Positions 36,501-40,471 of a DNA stretch of 64,000 nt are shown one piece after another. The DNA is taken from contig JACEEZ010017909.1 in NCBI GenBank assembly GCA_016584305.1, positions 22,501-86,500 of the forward strand, read 5' to 3'. The notes beneath the pieces were generated by a model, which ran no database searches, was not told the DNA's origin, and saw only the letters and a list, made by a program, of their open reading frames with translations. A program made the translations under genes and the position numbers. Each line of letters begins with the position of its first letter. Position 1 is the first letter of the stretch. Origin of the DNA: Chionoecetes opilio. Taxonomy: Eukaryota > Arthropoda > Malacostraca > Decapoda > Majidae.

Positions 36501-36948
36501 TTATATTGGATTATAGGACTTGAAGTGATTATAATATCAATCCATAAGTTTTTTTTTTCTCCGTAAACTGCGGGGTGCCACATATTCAACCTGCGGGGGT
36601 GCCACAAACTCTGAAGAATTATTAGTCTTAAGTAATAAAGTTTAATCTTTCATTAGTTACATTGTTAATCTTTAATCCCTTCAGATGAAGACTGCCTCGT
36701 CGCTGTGCCCTTGGTCCACGCCCTTCCTGGCCGGGCAGCCCCAGACCCTGCTGATCGCCCACGCCGGGCTGGGGGCCTACCAGGAGGATTACAAGAGTGC
36801 CAGGCTGACACCCGTGGCCACCACAATCTACAGGGCAGTTTACAGGGGTCCCTCCTTCACCACGCTGTACAGGGGCAAATCCCACCACCCATCCTCCCTC
36901 CACGCACACCACCACCAACCCTCCCCTGCCATACATTACCAAAGCTGA
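6469..36948 (+). CDS. Large secreted EAR-repeat / NG-ITG-KTF-repeat protein, 43-exon gene (overall span)
   Basis: Joining the coding exons listed below gives about 2,188 residues. Almost every exon has a GT donor and AG acceptor, and all splice phases agree apart from a one-base discrepancy in exon 16. Residues 1-22 form a signal peptide, so the product should be secreted. Residues about 100-567 and 1,829-2,165 contain blocks resembling EAR/EPTP repeats (short hydrophobic strands such as FIAVANY, HFLVVANEY, FLLAVVSG, LLLVAQE); known EAR domains fold as seven-bladed beta-propellers that bind proteins outside the cell. Between them lies an array of degenerate units with NG, GDQ, ITG and KTF signatures. 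I see no transmembrane segment or catalytic motif. An extracellular scaffold or adhesion role is inferred. I do not recognise an exact orthologue; Nasrat/Polehole/Closca-type proteins are a speculative comparison. Exons 10-12 and 22-26 occur twice; this model uses one copy of each. Confidence 0.82.
6787..6956. repeat. Two tandem 85-bp units in intron 1
   Basis: Unit 6,787-6,871 repeats at 6,872-6,956 with a few differences (for example acacactag versus acatgctag); a third unit begins and stops at once. Confidence 0.9.
6982..7087 (+). CDS. Exon 2
   Basis: Acceptor ttgttacag, donor GTAAGT, phases 0 to 1. Encodes residues 23-57, a polar stretch with KWYNGIWNKIRSGM just after the signal peptide. 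Confidence 0.82.
7235..7369 (+). CDS. Exon 3
   Basis: Acceptor cccgtacag, donor GTACGG, phases 1 to 1. Encodes residues 58-102 with a Thr/Ala-rich segment (TATTTVAASVDELKNM). No domain recognised. Confidence 0.8.
7777..7979 (+). CDS. Exon 4: first EAR-like repeat
   Basis: Acceptor tggtacag, donor GTCAGT, phases 1 to 0. Encodes residues 103-170. The segment with GVIFWLV and GRLYVYAVR resembles an EAR/EPTP blade: two hydrophobic strands joined by a polar loop. Confidence 0.82.
8226..8354 (+). CDS. Exon 5: N-terminal propeller region
   Basis: Acceptor gctttacag, donor GTAAGG, phase 0 at both ends. Encodes residues 171-213 with strand-like CELILKATHFVDFVCAE. Confidence 0.82.
8974..9071 (+). CDS. 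Exon 6: EAR-like repeat, first half
   Basis: Acceptor cttccacag, donor GTGAGT, phases 0 to 2. Encodes about residues 214-246, ending in VRDLQVW, which continues into exon 7 as one EAR-like blade. Confidence 0.8.
9303..9420 (+). CDS. Exon 7: EAR-like repeat, second half
   Basis: Acceptor gttccttcag, donor GTGAGC, phases 2 to 0. Encodes RYQDYTFIAFLNSLEV (EAR-like strand pair), then an acidic loop up to residue 285. Confidence 0.82.
9665..9809 (+). CDS. Exon 8: EAR-like repeat
   Basis: Acceptor tttttccag, donor GTAAGC, phases 0 to 1. Encodes residues 286-333 containing ALVIGARYFIAVANYMG, the clearest EAR/EPTP signature in the protein. Confidence 0.85.
10094..10264 (+). CDS. Exon 9: EAR-like repeat
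   Basis: Acceptor gcgcctccag, donor GTAGGT, phases 1 to 1. Encodes residues 334-390; HVYEPGEGTRLFQRI and EHFLVVANEYSV give successive EAR-like strands. Confidence 0.85.
11270..11340 (-). repeat. Possible tRNA-derived SINE head in intron 9
   Basis: On the minus strand GGTTCGAGTC at 11,279-11,288 matches a tRNA B box; a second copy lies at about 14,468. No convincing cloverleaf was traced. Confidence 0.3.
11462..11580. repeat. Degenerate TTAGG/TTTAGG-like tract
   Basis: Runs of taggttt/taggtta motifs resemble the arthropod telomere repeat TTAGG but are irregular. Repeated in duplicate B at about 14,660-14,770. Confidence 0.4.
12261..13383. mobile_element. Inverted-repeat (foldback) element in intron 9, copy A
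   Basis: Starts AGACTACTCTATACTGGACT and ends with the inverse AGTCCAGTATAGAGTAGTCT. Inside, about 12,380-12,600 repeats directly at 12,690-12,930 and inversely at 13,040-13,290. No transposase frame. Small ORFs in it are chance. Confidence 0.65.
13552..13664 (+). pseudogene. Exon 10, copy A (in the first 3.2-kb duplicate)
   Basis: Sequence matches copy B at 16,742-16,854, with acceptor tttccag and a GC donor (cag|gcgagt), phases 1 to 0. Because exon 12A downstream runs into a stop and lacks a donor, this copy leads either to a truncated isoform or is skipped. Confidence 0.6.
13838..13948 (+). pseudogene. Exon 11, copy A
   Basis: Matches copy B at 17,029-17,139, phase 0 at both ends, donor GTGAGT. 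It could in principle splice on to exon 12B (phase 0). Confidence 0.6.
14119..14211 (+). pseudogene. Exon 12, copy A: truncated, ends in TAA
   Basis: Matches the first 28 codons of exon 12B, then diverges at the duplication junction into W-P-stop (TAA at 14,209-14,211). The normal donor is lost. If used, the protein would be cut to the N-terminal EAR block. Confidence 0.65.
15454..16573. mobile_element. Inverted-repeat (foldback) element, copy B
   Basis: The same element carried in duplicate B, with a few small indels relative to copy A. Confidence 0.65.
16742..16854 (+). CDS. Exon 10, copy B: EAR-like repeat
   Basis: Acceptor tttttccag, phases 1 to 0. The only workable donor is GC (cag|gcgagt), giving a GC-AG intron. 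Encodes residues 391-428 ending in ARQWVAYQ. Confidence 0.8.
17029..17139 (+). CDS. Exon 11, copy B: EAR-like repeat
   Basis: Acceptor tgtcgcag, donor GTGAGT, phase 0 at both ends. Encodes residues 429-465 with GEFLLAVVSGQDGVFFYQY, an EAR-like strand pair. Confidence 0.83.
17309..17434 (+). CDS. Exon 12, copy B: EAR-like repeat
   Basis: Acceptor aattttcag, donor GTGAGC, phase 0 at both ends. Encodes residues 466-507 (AWMGFVPGLNTAVLTLTHRD, then VYYLTFQQF). This copy keeps the full exon. Confidence 0.83.
17706..17885 (+). CDS. Exon 13
   Basis: Acceptor ttccgtgcag, donor GTGGGT, phase 0 at both ends. Encodes residues 508-567: basic/charged QEENDLRWCLSYRLGKDP, then a hydrophobic LRVAANLLLAPATVF segment. 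Closes the N-terminal block. Confidence 0.8.
18109..18256 (+). CDS. Exon 14: alpha-helical linker
   Basis: Acceptor ctttgtgcag, donor GTGAGT, phases 0 to 1. Encodes residues 568-617 rich in Ala, Arg and Leu (FSRLARARAVLAASVKLDG), probably a helical linker before the central repeats. Confidence 0.8.
18474..18565 (+). CDS. Exon 15: Gly/Ser spacer
   Basis: Acceptor attgttgcag, donor GTGGGA, phases 1 to 0. Encodes NGFRFSHLRFQCSSGGSGG and then ACLIHNLIAGQ. First NG motif of the array, with two cysteines. Confidence 0.75.
18666..18911 (+). CDS. Exon 16: central repeats, contains an apparent frameshift
   Basis: The first part reads in phase 0 as INGQSVSLDGLVWLNRD, a normal repeat start, but then meets a stop. 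The rest of the exon reads well one frame over (LQLDDLRLDHADLGAGVSA, later HSISGHKNFGVV) and joins exon 17 correctly. The exon is 246 bases where 247 are needed, so one base seems to be missing near 18,705-18,730. Either a sequencing indel or a real lesion. Confidence 0.7.
19033..19257 (+). CDS. Exon 17: central repeats
   Basis: Acceptor ttttttcag, phases 1 to 1. Encodes about residues 730-804, with VLLTDREQTMTGDC, LQTLNGSDFTSLI and NTAITGG, i.e. a full repeat period. Confidence 0.78.
19402..19533 (+). CDS. Exon 18: central repeats
   Basis: Acceptor atttgtgcag, donor GTCAGG, phases 1 to 1. Encodes HLVVGGHVLTGSIQ through TTQLITG, ending on the ITG motif at which several of these exons split. 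Confidence 0.78.
19858..20039 (+). CDS. Exon 19: central repeats
   Basis: Acceptor cccccccccag, phases 1 to 0. Encodes LRVVGTLNGLSV, MYLLNRNETV and VTFHTLQAASVQ. The donor is uncertain: GTCAAG at 20,040 was chosen over GTCATG at 20,019; both keep the frame. Confidence 0.7.
20270..20397. repeat. Dispersed intronic repeat, copy 1
   Basis: Contains aattcatggatggggatgaa and ends gcctcttgtagctttctta. Similar stretches occur at 20,745-20,855, 22,300-22,468 and 26,285-26,415; the ending alone recurs near 7,540. Confidence 0.7.
20428..20605 (+). CDS. Exon 20: central repeats
   Basis: Acceptor tccctgcag, donor GTATGT, phases 0 to 1. Encodes VFNGQLDVLLVHGDQQVSG followed by RKVFTDMVLLG, an almost ideal repeat unit. 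Confidence 0.82.
20745..20855. repeat. Dispersed intronic repeat, copy 2
   Basis: Same core aattcatggatggggatgaa and ending cttcttgtagcttccttat. Confidence 0.7.
20878..21035 (+). CDS. Exon 21: central repeats
   Basis: Acceptor aatttttag, donor GTTGGT, phases 1 to 0. Encodes GRTIMGEVRFEGAVHVV, then ANVTHILHN (possible N-glycosylation at NVT) and FIFKAAVK. Confidence 0.78.
21306..21419 (+). CDS. Exon 22, copy A
   Basis: Acceptor taatttcag, donor GTGAGG, phase 0 at both ends. Encodes THLNGVSVATFALLAGNH and FTRSVTF. Copy B at 24,065 differs at three residues (L to F, V to I, T to S). Confidence 0.7.
21729..21960 (+). CDS. Exon 23, copy A
   Basis: Acceptor tggttcag, donor GTGGGC, phases 0 to 1. 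Encodes TTVNGINLGALSAVLALTD, then a second NG-like unit (VVGGVNLQDVVL) ending DAVITG. The matching exon at 24,488-24,719 appears identical. Confidence 0.72.
22300..22468. repeat. Dispersed intronic repeat, copy 3
   Basis: Same family, in intron 23A; its counterpart in duplicate B is at 26,285-26,415. Confidence 0.7.
22551..22679 (+). CDS. Exon 24, copy A
   Basis: Acceptor tacccag, donor GTAACA, phases 1 to 1. Completes the ITG/KTF motif begun in exon 23 (GVKTFSSVRVESV), then QGGLVDGVLLEDLFFGNS. Confidence 0.72.
22772..22964. mobile_element. TTAA MITE, copy 3
   Basis: CCTTCACGCCCAGATGTTTC to GAGGGGTTAA just before exon 25A; its counterpart in unit B is at 26,766-26,961. Confidence 0.65.
22990..23169 (+). 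CDS. Exon 25, copy A
   Basis: Acceptor gtgcccag, donor GTGTGT, phases 1 to 1. Encodes AAVQHLVGRSLGGVVARTVK to FTGPVTIQDLTFAG. A TTAA-bounded MITE ends only about 25 bases before the acceptor. Confidence 0.72.
23424..23636 (+). CDS. Exon 26, copy A
   Basis: Acceptor aacccttcag, donor GTGAGT, phases 1 to 1. Encodes SFDGVSAEEF, LLKTGDQVLTGQNTLQSL and TLQGVDFELLV. Ending in phase 1, it cannot join exon 22B (phase 0) in frame. Confidence 0.72.
24065..24178 (+). CDS. Exon 22, copy B
   Basis: Same splice sites and phase as copy A; encodes THFNGISVASFALLAGNH. Either copy of exons 22-26 can join exon 21 and exon 27, but not both in series. Confidence 0.7.
24488..24719 (+). CDS. Exon 23, copy B
   Basis: Appears identical to copy A over the coding region, phases 0 to 1. 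The intron that follows carries the RTE-like LINE insertion. Confidence 0.72.
24917..26091 (-). mobile_element. RTE-like LINE fragment, 5'-truncated with inverted 5' end
   Basis: Flanked by a 13-bp target duplication TTGACGCAGGAAT (24,904-24,916 and 26,092-26,104); the same intron in unit A (about 22,145) is the empty site. On the minus strand it encodes the C-terminal half of a reverse transcriptase. It ends TAYAPND-stop-like coding (RPAAYAPND, TGA) directly in a short ATTG tail, the very short 3' UTR typical of RTE elements. The last 45 or so bases before the right duplication read on the plus strand (LAAYVYLKKAFD), i.e. inverted. Confidence 0.85.
25194..25937 (-). pseudogene. LINE reverse transcriptase fragment
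   Basis: A 247-codon open frame with the non-LTR RT signatures NTGVRQGCVLAPSLFN and the catalytic box TDLVFADDAVIFAES, then the thumb-like VLLYGCETWTLN and GNKCLRRIMEYRW. Upstream, a two-base loss shifts the frame in LITGLYSGTE/AVKCGAG (about 25,943). Downstream the reading continues in another frame with LYGHVARYPETDPSH and RRPRGRPQGSW (25,033-25,233). It is therefore a broken ORF2 remnant with no host function. Confidence 0.85.
26285..26415. repeat. Dispersed intronic repeat, copy 4
   Basis: Counterpart of copy 3 in duplicate B; its end differs, having lost part of the gcctcttgtagc segment. Confidence 0.7.
26546..26674 (+). CDS. Exon 24, copy B
   Basis: Same protein as copy A, with silent changes (for example gtggatgga versus gtggacggc). 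Phases 1 to 1. Confidence 0.72.
26766..26961. mobile_element. TTAA MITE, copy 4
   Basis: Counterpart of copy 3 in duplicate B, ending CAAGGGGTTAA. Confidence 0.65.
26987..27166 (+). CDS. Exon 25, copy B
   Basis: As copy A, except GVVVAKT replaces GGVVART. Phases 1 to 1. Confidence 0.72.
27437..27649 (+). CDS. Exon 26, copy B
   Basis: As copy A, except HRVAF replaces HRLAF at the end. Phases 1 to 1, joining exon 27 correctly. Confidence 0.72.
28219..28316 (+). CDS. Exon 27
   Basis: Acceptor aaaattaag, donor GTAAGT, phases 1 to 0. Encodes LVNGTVQGWRLREE (possible N-glycosylation NGT), ending ANQV, which completes VVTGKKVF with exon 28. Confidence 0.78.
28843..29045. mobile_element. TTAA MITE, copy 5
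   Basis: Starts TTAACCCCTTCACACCTACA and ends GGGCCTCAGGCGTTAA in intron 27; about 200 bp with both TTAA ends. Confidence 0.7.
29090..29276 (+). CDS. Exon 28
   Basis: Acceptor gtcttccag, donor GTGAGG, phases 0 to 1. Encodes VTGKKVFKSGVHYRG, then a non-repeat stretch with DDQHPLALDIEEFCAF up to residue 1,405. Confidence 0.8.
29504..29670 (+). CDS. Exon 29
   Basis: Acceptor gttttgtag, donor GTGAGT, phases 1 to 0. Encodes DVRVEKKLLVVETFNSETV to AVFLAKVEAGANFNVDVV. Confidence 0.8.
29760..29970. mobile_element. TTAA MITE, copy 6
   Basis: Ends GGGCATGAAGGGGTTAA; the left end is diverged (cctagagacccagga). Interior matches copy 1. Confidence 0.65.
30090..30330 (+). CDS. Exon 30: ends in a GC donor
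   Basis: Acceptor cttttcag, phase 0 start. To join exon 31 in frame it must end in phase 1 at cagg|gcgagt, a second GC-AG intron. Encodes GKTNGQSLEGVWNNLL, LTVHQLSLDHLS and LLQDGDQVITGLINF. Confidence 0.77.
30587..30738 (+). CDS. Exon 31: near-consensus repeat unit
   Basis: Acceptor ctgttcag, donor GTGTGT, phases 1 to 0. Encodes EGTINGLRVTTDFALHGRQ, VITGKKTFGHLTVLGNLS; the cleanest example of the central repeat. Confidence 0.83.
31095..31213 (+). CDS. Exon 32
   Basis: Acceptor ccctacag; donor cttcca|GTATGA gives the phase 2 end that exon 33 needs. Encodes GVDVSELDRLAARKAVEG and TTTLQGMVYTG. Confidence 0.73.
31565..31757 (+). CDS. Exon 33
   Basis: Acceptor atgttccag, donor GTGAGT, phases 2 to 0. 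Encodes VDGTVDGVLLRRDTVLLRSG, RQVMTGALEV and RFNGVDLDRLDNST. Confidence 0.82.
32180..32390 (+). CDS. Exon 34: last repeats of the central array
   Basis: Acceptor tttgttcag, donor GTGGGT, phases 0 to 1. Encodes RRVSIQHSITFQGVCRF and HFINGVHLQELADLINTD, then AALHAARSTREVM. Confidence 0.82.
32661..32730 (+). CDS. Exon 35
   Basis: Acceptor cctttgcag, donor GTGAGT, phases 1 to 2. Encodes KGAEIWYYEELPFDTISKVI. Confidence 0.78.
32967..33076 (+). CDS. Exon 36
   Basis: Acceptor tgttcccag, donor GTAAGT, phases 2 to 1. Encodes LASTQLEAGVHDSLAGIDLI, then YTYNMNVPFAKI. Confidence 0.78.
33440..34690. repeat. GC-rich insertion in intron 36, class unknown
   Basis: About 1.2 kb much richer in GC than the surrounding introns, with poly-G/C runs and a minus-strand open frame (33,861-34,250, 129 codons) without recognisable motifs. 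Composition and abrupt edges suggest a retrotransposon fragment. I found no target duplication. Confidence 0.45.
34794..34921 (+). CDS. Exon 37: start of the C-terminal EAR-like block
   Basis: Acceptor tcgccctcag, donor GTAAGA, phases 1 to 0. Encodes VKVLEPIAVAGLGSALLATC and a Pro/Thr-rich loop. Follows a 1.7-kb intron with a GC-rich insertion. Confidence 0.78.
35024..35176 (+). CDS. Exon 38: carries a coding minisatellite
   Basis: Acceptor tttcctcag, donor GTGAGT, phase 0 at both ends. Four tandem 15-base units encode repeated GTGYG, followed by HIYSLTSEGGLLAAFE, an EAR-like strand pair. Confidence 0.82.
35045..35104 (+). repeat. Coding minisatellite, 4 x 15 bp
   Basis: Four perfect copies of GGCACTGGCTATGGA inside exon 38, encoding Gly-Thr-Gly-Tyr-Gly each time. 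Unit length is a multiple of three, so copy number can change without a frameshift. Confidence 0.95.
35372..35503 (+). CDS. Exon 39: EAR-like repeat
   Basis: Acceptor ctctaccag, donor GTCAGG, phase 0. Encodes GRVCLAVLNYRAATTVLC and GFHLLTRLDTT, an EAR-like blade. Confidence 0.82.
35686..35805 (+). CDS. Exon 40: EAR-like repeat
   Basis: Acceptor ttctgcag, donor GTGAGT, phase 0. Encodes GVWVSYYGSELLLVAQE and GILGLYKYNSALNQM, a clear EAR/EPTP unit. Confidence 0.83.
36007..36162 (+). CDS. Exon 41: EAR-like repeat
   Basis: Acceptor taccaccag, donor GTGAGG, phase 0. Encodes GGSVLVAVTGKRTALCDTFV and a possible N-glycosylation site (NTT). Confidence 0.82.
36311..36445 (+). CDS. Exon 42: EAR-like repeat
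   Basis: Acceptor tgcccccag, donor GTGAGC, phase 0. Encodes GEVVLMVQTRHSLYHYYMRG and FVFVRE. Confidence 0.83.
36685..36948 (+). CDS. Exon 43: last exon, stop codon
   Basis: Acceptor tcccttcag, phase 0, open to TGA at 36,946-36,948. Encodes a final EAR-like unit (PQTLLIAHAGLGAYQED), then a low-complexity tail rich in His, Ser and Pro (HHPSSLHAHHHQPSP). Confidence 0.82.
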   Translation: MKTASSLCPWSTPFLAGQPQTLLIAHAGLGAYQEDYKSARLTPVATTIYRAVYRGPSFTTLYRGKSHHPSSLHAHHHQPSPAIHYQS

Positions 36949-37091
36949 TAACTTGTTGAAGTTTTAAATATTTATTGAGTTTGATTCATATGCTGTTAAA
37001 TCACTAAGTTCCTCCACGTCAAACTGGTTGCAATGTAAACTTTATAATTTTTGTAATGTATAAGAGCAATATATGGACCCTCAGTATATGA

Positions 37092-37097
37092 ATTAAA
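37092..37097 (+). promoter_or_regulatory. Candidate polyadenylation hexamer ATTAAA
   Basis: ATTAAA lies about 145 bases after the stop codon and about 50 bases before the left LTR of the downstream gypsy element. No AATAAA was seen between the stop and this point. Confidence 0.4.
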
Positions 37098-37140
37098 CTA
37101 ACAAATTAAGTCCTCGTTTTGTGAACCCCAGACATGTATA

Positions 37141-37432
37141 GAGGTTTGCAGTGATTAACCGGAGTGGTTGAGGAGTTTATCCGAAGGAGAAGCGAGAATC
37201 TTCCGTAGGTGTTTTTTGTAAAGAACAGATATGCGGGACCACCAGCAGAGGGCTGGTGTTAGCAGTCCGGCTAGAGGACTAAGACTAGTTACATTAACAT
37301 AAGGGCCTGAGAGGCTATGCGCAACGCTGCCGCGTCGCGTACAGTGATGAAACTTGGCATGTATGTGTAGGAATTATTTAGACATGAATATTATGTAGGT
37401 GTGACTTGTCTGGTTACATTCACATATCCACA
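37141..37432 (-). repeat. Gypsy 1, 3' LTR
   Basis: Matches 49,357-49,648 over the full 292 bp, with dozens of differences by eye. In element orientation it begins TGTGGATATG. A purine-rich tract (gaagggagagagg) lies next to its inner end. Confidence 0.85.
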
Positions 37433-37953
37433 CCTCTCTCCCTTCACGCTCGTGGCGCTAGTCTCGAAGAGACTCCTTTTCTTTGAGCCCTTTAGAACGG
37501 CGCGGGGTCACAGGGGAGTGAATGAAAGTACTTTATTTTCTCGTCTGAGCAAGGGAACACAGGGATGTGGGGGAGGGTATAGTAACTAGGGGTTGGAACG
37601 GGTCGGGAGGAAACTGCAGTTTCGCAACCAGACTTGCCCACTGGGAAGACTCTGGTCGTGCCGCAGCCCATAACCCCGACCTTGTCCCAGCGGTGTGATG
37701 TCTGGTCCTGGACGCGGACGGTCTGGCCGACACACTGCCTGGGTAGGGGGCGGGCATGCTGGTCGTACTGAGCCTTGACCAGCTCAGCACGGGCGATAGC
37801 TCTGCGATCAAGTCCTCTGTGCGGCCTGCCACTCCTCCGAGAAGGACTCTGGATGGGCAGGGACAAAAGAGCGGAGCGGGTGGCCATAAAGTCTCATCGC
37901 AGGGGATAGTCCTGTTGAGTAGAGTGTTGCGAAGCTCCAGGGGACTTGTCTAA

Positions 37954-38394
37954 AGGCCTATCCAGACGAGCGGGCCTGATCGGCGGGCATGCCCGTCGTC
38001 GGGCACATTTGACGGGCAAACCATCGAATTGCCCGATCCCCCGTTGAGCGAAATAACCGTGCGGTGCCCAGTGGGTTGAGAAGTTACGCCGCTGCCAGAC
38101 ACTAATTAACATTAGGGATAAATAGAAGGCTTGCCTCCCACTTGTCACTTCGATGTAACACTGTTCACATCAGTAACTTTATACACACGGCAACAATTAT
38201 GCTACACAATACTTCTTCGCAGTAGTACTGGGCACCATTGTTTATCGTACCGCATTCGACAACCTACTGGCATCGTCGGGCACGCCCGCCCATTCATAGA
38301 CAAGTCGTGTGGACGACATTCACGGGCATGCCCGGCACAATTTGTCCGCCGACCGCGCTGCCCGCCGGGCACGCCCGCTCGTCTGGATAGGCCT
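37954..38394. mobile_element. Harbinger-like MITE inside gypsy 1 integrase
   Basis: Ends AGGCCTATCCAGACGAGCGG and its exact inverse, with 3-bp target duplication TAA (37,951-37,953; 38,395-38,397). Sub-terminal repeats of gggcatgcccg. 441 bp without coding capacity. The TAA duplication and end sequence fit PIF/Harbinger, but other families are possible. Confidence 0.7.
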
Positions 38395-40196
38395 TAAGTC
38401 TTCACTATGTTGCCGTTGGGCGCAGTCTTGAGGATGTGTTGTTTTACAGACTTGACGGCCGCCTCGGCGTGGCCATTAGACTGGGGGTAATGCGGCGAAG
38501 ATACCGCGTGGTAGACACCCAAGCGCTCCGTGAAGTTCCGGAAGGCAGTGCTGGTGAATTGGGGCCCGCCGTCAGTCCTGCGGCGGAGCGGGACACCAAC
38601 TTCCCGGAAGTACCGGCAAAAGAGCCGTATGGTGTGCGTGGCGGTAGTATTGGCCCCGCAGTTGACTACCACAGGCCACCCGGAGTGTCCGCGATGACCA
38701 GGAAAGACTTTCCGGCGACTGAGAAAAAGTCTGCGGAGACTGACTCGAATGGCCTGGAGGGTGGTCGTCGCACAGTAGTGGTTCCTGTTGCTGACTGGGC
38801 TGTAGGATCTGGCATGGCTCGCAGGCTTGGACGGTGCTGGTAATGTCGGTATCGATACCTGGCCAGAAGACTGTCTGCTGTGCCCGGCGCTTCGTGGCTG
38901 CGACACCTCTGTGACTGTCGTGCAGCCGAGCAAGGGTGCGGCGGCGGTGGGCTGCAGGAACCACAATTCTCTGGCCATACAGGACCAGCTCCCCGTCTGC
39001 GTACAGGCAATCACGGAATTTCCAGTAGGGGAGTAGAGCTGTGCAGGGTGTAACGATTAGGAGGGAATCCTGACGTCACGCAGTCCCGTAGGCGGGTGTA
39101 CGACGGGTCTGTCGCTGCTGCGGCTCGGAGTTCCTGGATCGTCCTATCGGCGTCTTGGTGTGGCGGATCGAGGTGTGAAGGGTCCTGATCCTGGTTGATG
39201 GCGTTGAGGGACACGACGCTCCTGAGGTGTGCTGCGGCTTCGTCGCACACCATCTCGTCCTCTGGCGTGGGGCGGCTAACTGGGGCTCGTGACAGGGCAT
39301 CAGGGATGAAGAGCTGCTTCCCAGCACGCCACACGGCCGTAAACAGGTAGGGCGAAACCTTCCCCTTGAGGCGTTGGAGGCGTGGGTCCTCAACCGCGTC
39401 CAAGGTGTAGTGGTTGAGAATCGGGATCAGGGGTCAATGGTCAGTCATCAACGTGAAGCTCTGTAGGCCTATCAAGTAAGGCCTGCACTTCGACATGGCC
39501 CAGGCGGCGGCGAGCAGCTAGAGTTCAATGGTGGCGTAACGGGTCTCTGCGTCAGCGAGGAATCTTGAGCCACACTGAACGAGGCATGTGCGTCTCTGGC
39601 CATGGTCTTGCAGAAGGGCGTAACCAAGCCCGTAGAGGCGAGAGACGTCACTTTGAAGAATAACGGAGTGCTGGGTCAAAGTGAGCGAGAATCGGCGGTC
39701 GAAGCAGCGCCGTCTTGACACGACTGAAGGCCTCGACGTGATCAGGTGTCCAAGTAAACGTTCTTTTCGGGCTCATCAGGGGACGGAGTGGCTGGGCGGC
39801 AGCGGCGATGGCTGGGGTGAACTCTTGACAGCTGGTTCACCAGGCCCATGAATGAGCGGAGGTCAGTCAAGTTAACGGGAGTCGCGAAGTTCCGGATGGC
39901 ACTGACTCTGGGCTATTTGCAAGAATGCTCGTCAAATCCCGGCAGGTGGAGATTCCCCACAGTCGTATCTCCGCCGATGGGATCTTCAAGAAATGCCCGA
40001 CCGGTGGATATTTGACAGTCGTACCAACACAAGCGGTGGCTGCAAAAGCAGGCGTACCAACACATGAGAGTCCAAGGCGGCATCAGTATTTTGACTGTTT
40101 ACCTATTTTGTAATCATGGCGGCATCAGTATTTTTGTTTTGTTACACCTATCTAATTCCATTTACTAGCTGTTAGAGGTAGGCTGTTTACCGAAAA

Positions 40197-40273
40197 GGCA
40201 GGCACCGCTCGGGGATTGAACCCGAGACCTTCCACTTGCCGGGCGGACGTGCTACCGTTACAGTACGGCCGCC
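40197..40273 (-). repeat. tRNA-like unit 1 (SINE-type pseudo-tRNA)
   Basis: Minus strand begins GGCGGCC and ends GCCTGCC, with B box GGTTCAATCC and a foldable anticodon arm whose loop reads CCGGCAA. The missing U33 and its place inside a repeat argue for a tRNA-derived SINE head, not a working tRNA. Confidence 0.55.
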
Positions 40274-40394
40274 TCCCGGTGACAACCCACACATCTCTCC
40301 CCTAAGGCCCCCCCAGGGCCAGTCCGGGGAATGTGTATCGCTCTGCTGGATCCTACTCACTGCGCCATGTTAGAGGTAGGGGGTTCACCGAAAA

Positions 40395-40471
40395 GGCAGG
40401 CACCGCTCGGGGATCGAACCCGAGACCTTCCACTTACCGGGCGGACGTACTACCGTTACACTACGGTCGCC
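40395..40471 (-). repeat. tRNA-like unit 2 (SINE-type pseudo-tRNA)
   Basis: Nearly identical to unit 1 (loop CCGGTAA, B box GGTTCGATCC), 198 bp away; the flanking ttagaggtag and gtgacaacccacaca sequences also repeat. Confidence 0.55.

Noticed and set aside
40197..40471. Two functional tRNA genes
   Set aside because: U33 is replaced by C, the two units differ in the anticodon, and the flanks repeat with them inside a mobile insertion; SINE heads are more likely.
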